Positions 63,139-64,000 of a DNA stretch of 64,000 nucleotides are shown here, one piece after another. Position 1 is the first letter of the stretch, and each line of letters opens with the position of its first letter. The notes beneath the pieces were generated by a model, which was not told where the DNA came from, searched no databases, and was given only the letters and a program-made list of their open reading frames with translations. This DNA is from Achromobacter aloeverae. GTDB lineage: Bacteria > Pseudomonadota > Gammaproteobacteria > Burkholderiales > Burkholderiaceae_B. The DNA is taken from positions 124,001 through 188,000 of the forward strand of contig NZ_PYAL01000008.1 in NCBI RefSeq assembly GCF_004121055.1. Reading direction: 5' to 3'. The translations under genes were made by a program, and so were the position numbers.

Positions 63139-64000
63139 TCAGCCGCTGTTGCGCAGGGCGGCGGCGATGCCGTTGATGCTGATGTGGATCGCGGTCTGGA
63201 TGCGTTCGTCGGTCTCGCCGGCCCGCCAGCGGCGCAACAGTTCGACCTGTATGTGGTGCAGCGGATCGATATAGGGAAAGCGATGTCGCATCGAACGCGC
63301 CAGCCCCGGGTTGCCCGCCAGCCGGTCCGCGCTGCCGGTGATGCCGGCCAGCGCGGCCACCGTGCGGTGCCATTCCGCCGCGATCGCATCGAAGACCTTC
63401 GCGGCCAGTACCCGGTCCTCCACCAGCGTGCTGTACTTGCGCGCCAGGTTCATGTCGCTCTTGGCCAGCACCATATCGATATTGGCCACCAGCGTGCGGA
63501 AGAACGGCCACTCCTGGTGCATCTCGCGCAAGAGACGCCAGGCCGCGTCCGCGCCATCGGGATGATGCGCGACGTAGCGGTCCACGGCGCTGCCCAGGCC
63601 GAACCATCCAGGCAGGGTCAGGCGGCTCTGGCCCCAGCCGAAGCCCCAGGGAATGGCGCGCAAATCCTCCAGCCTGCGGCCCGGCTTGCGCGCGGCCGGA
63701 CGCGAGCCGATGTTGAGTTCGGCGATCTCCCGCACCGGCGTCGCGTCATAGAAATACGCCGCGAAATCGGGGATGCCGTAGACCACGTCGCGATACGCGG
63801 CCATGCCCGCGTCGGACAGGGCCTGGGCCGCCGCCAGATAGTCCTCGCCTACCGGATGGCTGCCGTCCGACCGATCGCGGCCCGGCACCGCCGGCAGCAG
63901 CGTGGCTTCCAGCGTGGCCGCGACCAGCGTTTCCAGGTTGCGCCGCGCGATTTCCGGGTTGGCGTACTTGGACGCGATCACCTCGCCTTGTTCGGTCAGG
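63139..64000 (-). CDS. ppc: Phosphoenolpyruvate carboxylase, C-terminal part (5' end outside window)
   Basis: Carboxylates phosphoenolpyruvate to oxaloacetate to refill the TCA cycle. The visible 286 or so residues are the C-terminal third. [20 protein letters not shown] opens it, then [20 protein letters not shown] (conserved active-site and inhibitor region), [18 protein letters not shown] and the end [12 protein letters not shown]. The usual end is GIAAGMRNTG, so the C-terminal tail differs slightly. The frame runs off the right edge. Confidence 0.95.
   Translation of the reverse strand, partial: LTEQGEVIASKYANPEIARRNLETLVAATLEATLLPAVPGRDRSDGSHPVGEDYLAAAQALSDAGMAAYRDVVYGIPDFAAYFYDATPVREIAELNIGSRPAARKPGRRLEDLRAIPWGFGWGQSRLTLPGWFGLGSAVDRYVAHHPDGADAAWRLLREMHQEWPFFRTLVANIDMVLAKSDMNLARKYSTLVEDRVLAAKVFDAIAAEWHRTVAALAGITGSADRLAGNPGLARSMRHRFPYIDPLHHIQVELLRRWRAGETDERIQTAIHISINGIAAALRNSG

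Overview
The window is a GC-rich, densely coded chromosomal segment of a Gram-negative betaproteobacterium, most likely Bordetella or a close relative in the Alcaligenaceae. Supporting signs are three orphan tripartite-tricarboxylate (Bug/TctC) binding proteins, two class III CoA-transferases each next to an IclR regulator, an LPS gene (kdsA), a type 2 argC and a ppc gene cut by the right edge. The species call is inference. I see no rRNA, tRNA, CRISPR array, integrase or insertion sequence.

Layout. 1-5053: a polyamine/membrane module, with a membrane-anchored spermidine synthase (cut by the left edge) divergent from DUF350, SPFH, DUF4178, a 52-residue membrane protein and speD. 5283-8799: cupin, Bug receptor, CoA-transferase and an IclR regulator. 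9017-12927: a hypothetical protein, a formate/nitrite-type channel, a PP2C-kinase fusion and a coiled-coil membrane protein. 13162-14094: argC. 14130-20846: a complete RND efflux system (permease, adaptor, TetR regulator, outer-membrane factor) with two matching operator-like palindromes. 20900-28556: DeoR regulator, Bordetella-like GC repeats, a Tat-type phospholipase C with a small lipoprotein, and a DUF3142 lipoprotein overlapping an 896-residue exported protein of unknown function. 28583-29567: a toxin-antitoxin locus whose PIN-like toxin has an internal deletion. 29716-38361: TPR glycosyltransferase-like protein, LysR/methyltransferase pair, msrB-msrA, a cysteine-dioxygenase-like cupin, a Tat-exported MmgE/PrpD protein, kdsA and a small protein.

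38504-45898: an IclR-controlled acyl-CoA operon (class III CoA-transferase, CitE-like lyase, a second CoA-transferase, crotonase, acyl-CoA dehydrogenase, Bug receptor). Its content resembles itaconate/C5-dicarboxylate degradation clusters. 45912-58285: a second catabolic island. A flavin reductase fused to an IclR-type effector domain and a LysR regulator lie beside a long run on the opposite strand: LLM flavin monooxygenase, AtuA-family protein, DUF4387, a complete branched-chain-type ABC importer, a metallo-beta-lactamase-fold hydrolase and a MmgE/PrpD protein. 58525-62935: LysR regulator convergent with an aldehyde dehydrogenase, Bug receptor and hydroxyisobutyrate-dehydrogenase-like operon. 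63139-64000: 3' part of ppc.

The most notable items are the fused flavin reductase with its neighbouring monooxygenase/AtuA/ABC island, the polyamine-SPFH-DUF350 module with its tiny Ser/Gly-tailed protein, the decayed toxin-antitoxin pair, and the itaconate-like operon.
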